Source: Mycolicibacterium neworleansense | Lineage (GTDB): Bacteria; Actinomycetota; Actinomycetes; Mycobacteriales; Mycobacteriaceae | Length of the DNA: 64,000 bases | NCBI RefSeq assembly: GCF_001245615.1 | Contig: NZ_CWKH01000002.1 | Location: 124,001 to 188,000, forward strand | Direction of reading: 5' to 3' | Shown here: positions 63,359-64,000 of the stretch, piece after piece | Layout: every line of letters starts with the position of its first letter | How positions within the stretch are numbered: the first letter of the stretch is position 1 | The notes under the pieces: generated by a model | Databases searched by the model: none | The model's input: only the letters and a program-made list of their open reading frames with translations | What the model was told of the DNA's origin: nothing | Program-made: the position numbers and the translations under genes

Positions 63359-64000
63359 ATGGGATTGATCAAGAGCCTCGGCTACGTCAGCGTCGCGGCC
63401 TCCGACATCGAGCGCTGGCGGCACTTCGCCTTCAACGTGCTCGGATTCGCCACCGGTGACGGACCGGACGAATCCGCGCTGTATCTGCGGATGGACGAGC
63501 GGGCCGCGCGCATCATCGTGGTGCCCGGAGACGTCGACAAGATCGTCACCGTCGGCTGGGAGGTACGCGACCACGCCGACCTTGAGCGGGTGAAGGCGGC
63601 GCTAGAGACCGCCGGCGTGCCGTTCAAACAGCTGTCACTGCAAGAGGCCGACGCCCGCCGGGTCGAGGGAGCCATCGCTTTCGAGGACCCGGCCGGCACC
63701 GCGCTGGAGGTGTTCCATGGCCCGGTACTCGACCACTCCCCGGTGATCACGCCGTTCGGCGCGAAGTTCGTCACCGGCGAGCAGGGCCTGGGCCACGTGG
63801 TGCTACCCGCACTCGACGTCAGCGGCTTGTTCGAGTTCTACACAGAGGTCCTCGGTTTCAAGTCCCGCGGCGCGTTTCGCGTACCGGTGCCACCGGAGTT
63901 CGGACCGGTCCGGGTGCGGTTCATGGGAGTCAACCAGCGTCACCACAGCCTCGCGATCTGCCCCGCACAGACGCTGCGCGATCCCGGCCTCATCCATCTC
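63359..64000 (+). CDS. HsaC-like extradiol ring-cleavage dioxygenase (3' partial)
   Basis: The first 214 residues of a type I extradiol dioxygenase, cut by the window end. Two vicinal-oxygen-chelate domains are visible: LGYVSVAASDIERWRHFAF at the N-terminus and the start of the catalytic domain at GEQGLGHVVLP, where His146 is the first Fe(II) ligand. His213 (GLIHL) would be the second; the third (Glu) is beyond the window. RHHSLA carries the conserved catalytic His. It resembles HsaC, which cleaves the catechol made by HsaA in steroid degradation. ATG 63359 follows GAGAGGAG and is 14 bp after the HsaA-like gene. Confidence 0.92.
   Translation, partial: MGLIKSLGYVSVAASDIERWRHFAFNVLGFATGDGPDESALYLRMDERAARIIVVPGDVDKIVTVGWEVRDHADLERVKAALETAGVPFKQLSLQEADARRVEGAIAFEDPAGTALEVFHGPVLDHSPVITPFGAKFVTGEQGLGHVVLPALDVSGLFEFYTEVLGFKSRGAFRVPVPPEFGPVRVRFMGVNQRHHSLAICPAQTLRDPGLIHL

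Overview
The window looks like chromosomal DNA of a fast-growing mycobacterium (Mycolicibacterium-type). It is GC-rich, most genes overlap by ATGA or GTGA junctions, and it carries lineage markers: a VirR-like LytR_C protein, lipoprotein SodC, a yrbE/mce operon with Mce-associated proteins, an MmpS-like secreted protein, and TIGR00027-type methyltransferases. I see no rRNA, tRNA, CRISPR array or recognisable insertion sequence.

Region 1 (1-13.4 kb): a 5'-partial DUF1707 membrane protein, a NarL-type two-component pair, a CBS protein with an ArsB/NhaD-type permease, an FAD monooxygenase, and a full Mrp Na+/H+ antiporter operon (A-B fused, then C, D, E, F, G). A SAM methyltransferase and a membrane protein are translationally coupled to its end. 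A long imperfect hairpin lies between two convergent genes at 3971-4036.

Region 2 (13.4-34.5 kb): an alpha/beta hydrolase, a LON-substrate-binding-domain protein and a tandem Lrp regulator. Then comes a block collinear (inverted) with M. tuberculosis Rv0433-Rv0420c: YbdK-like ligase, sodC, virR, DUF3263, def, GNAT, xthA ... thiC, thiD, hydrolase, septum-formation-like protein. Where M. tuberculosis has ctpH and neighbours, this genome instead carries a tightly overlapping five-gene MoxR / unknown / zincin-vWA / unknown / PaaK-like operon (21.5-27.5 kb) plus a LOG protein, a methyltransferase and an MFS exporter. The five-gene operon is the best candidate for an undescribed system. thiC is preceded by a TPP riboswitch.

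Region 3 (34.5-40.9 kb): a cytochrome P450 coupled to a DUF3303 protein, a DUF5996 protein, a Baeyer-Villiger-type monooxygenase, small membrane proteins and a protein with two TetR units. Short palindromes precede several of these genes.

Region 4 (40.9-64 kb): Mce-associated and secreted proteins, a strong bidirectional terminator, and a complete yrbEAB-mceABCDEF operon. Across a 240-bp divergent spacer from the operon start lies a catabolic cluster: HsaD-like hydrolase, TetR and IclR regulators, a six-gene minus-strand operon (BVMO, internally deleted SDR, SDR, LLM oxidoreductase, SnoaL-like, duplicated-barrel protein), and a plus-strand series of KshB-like reductase, HsaA-like monooxygenase and HsaC-like extradiol dioxygenase (cut by the window end). 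Together these suggest import of a hydrophobic polycyclic, steroid-like substrate followed by ring hydroxylation, meta-cleavage and hydrolysis. The substrate is not readable from sequence.
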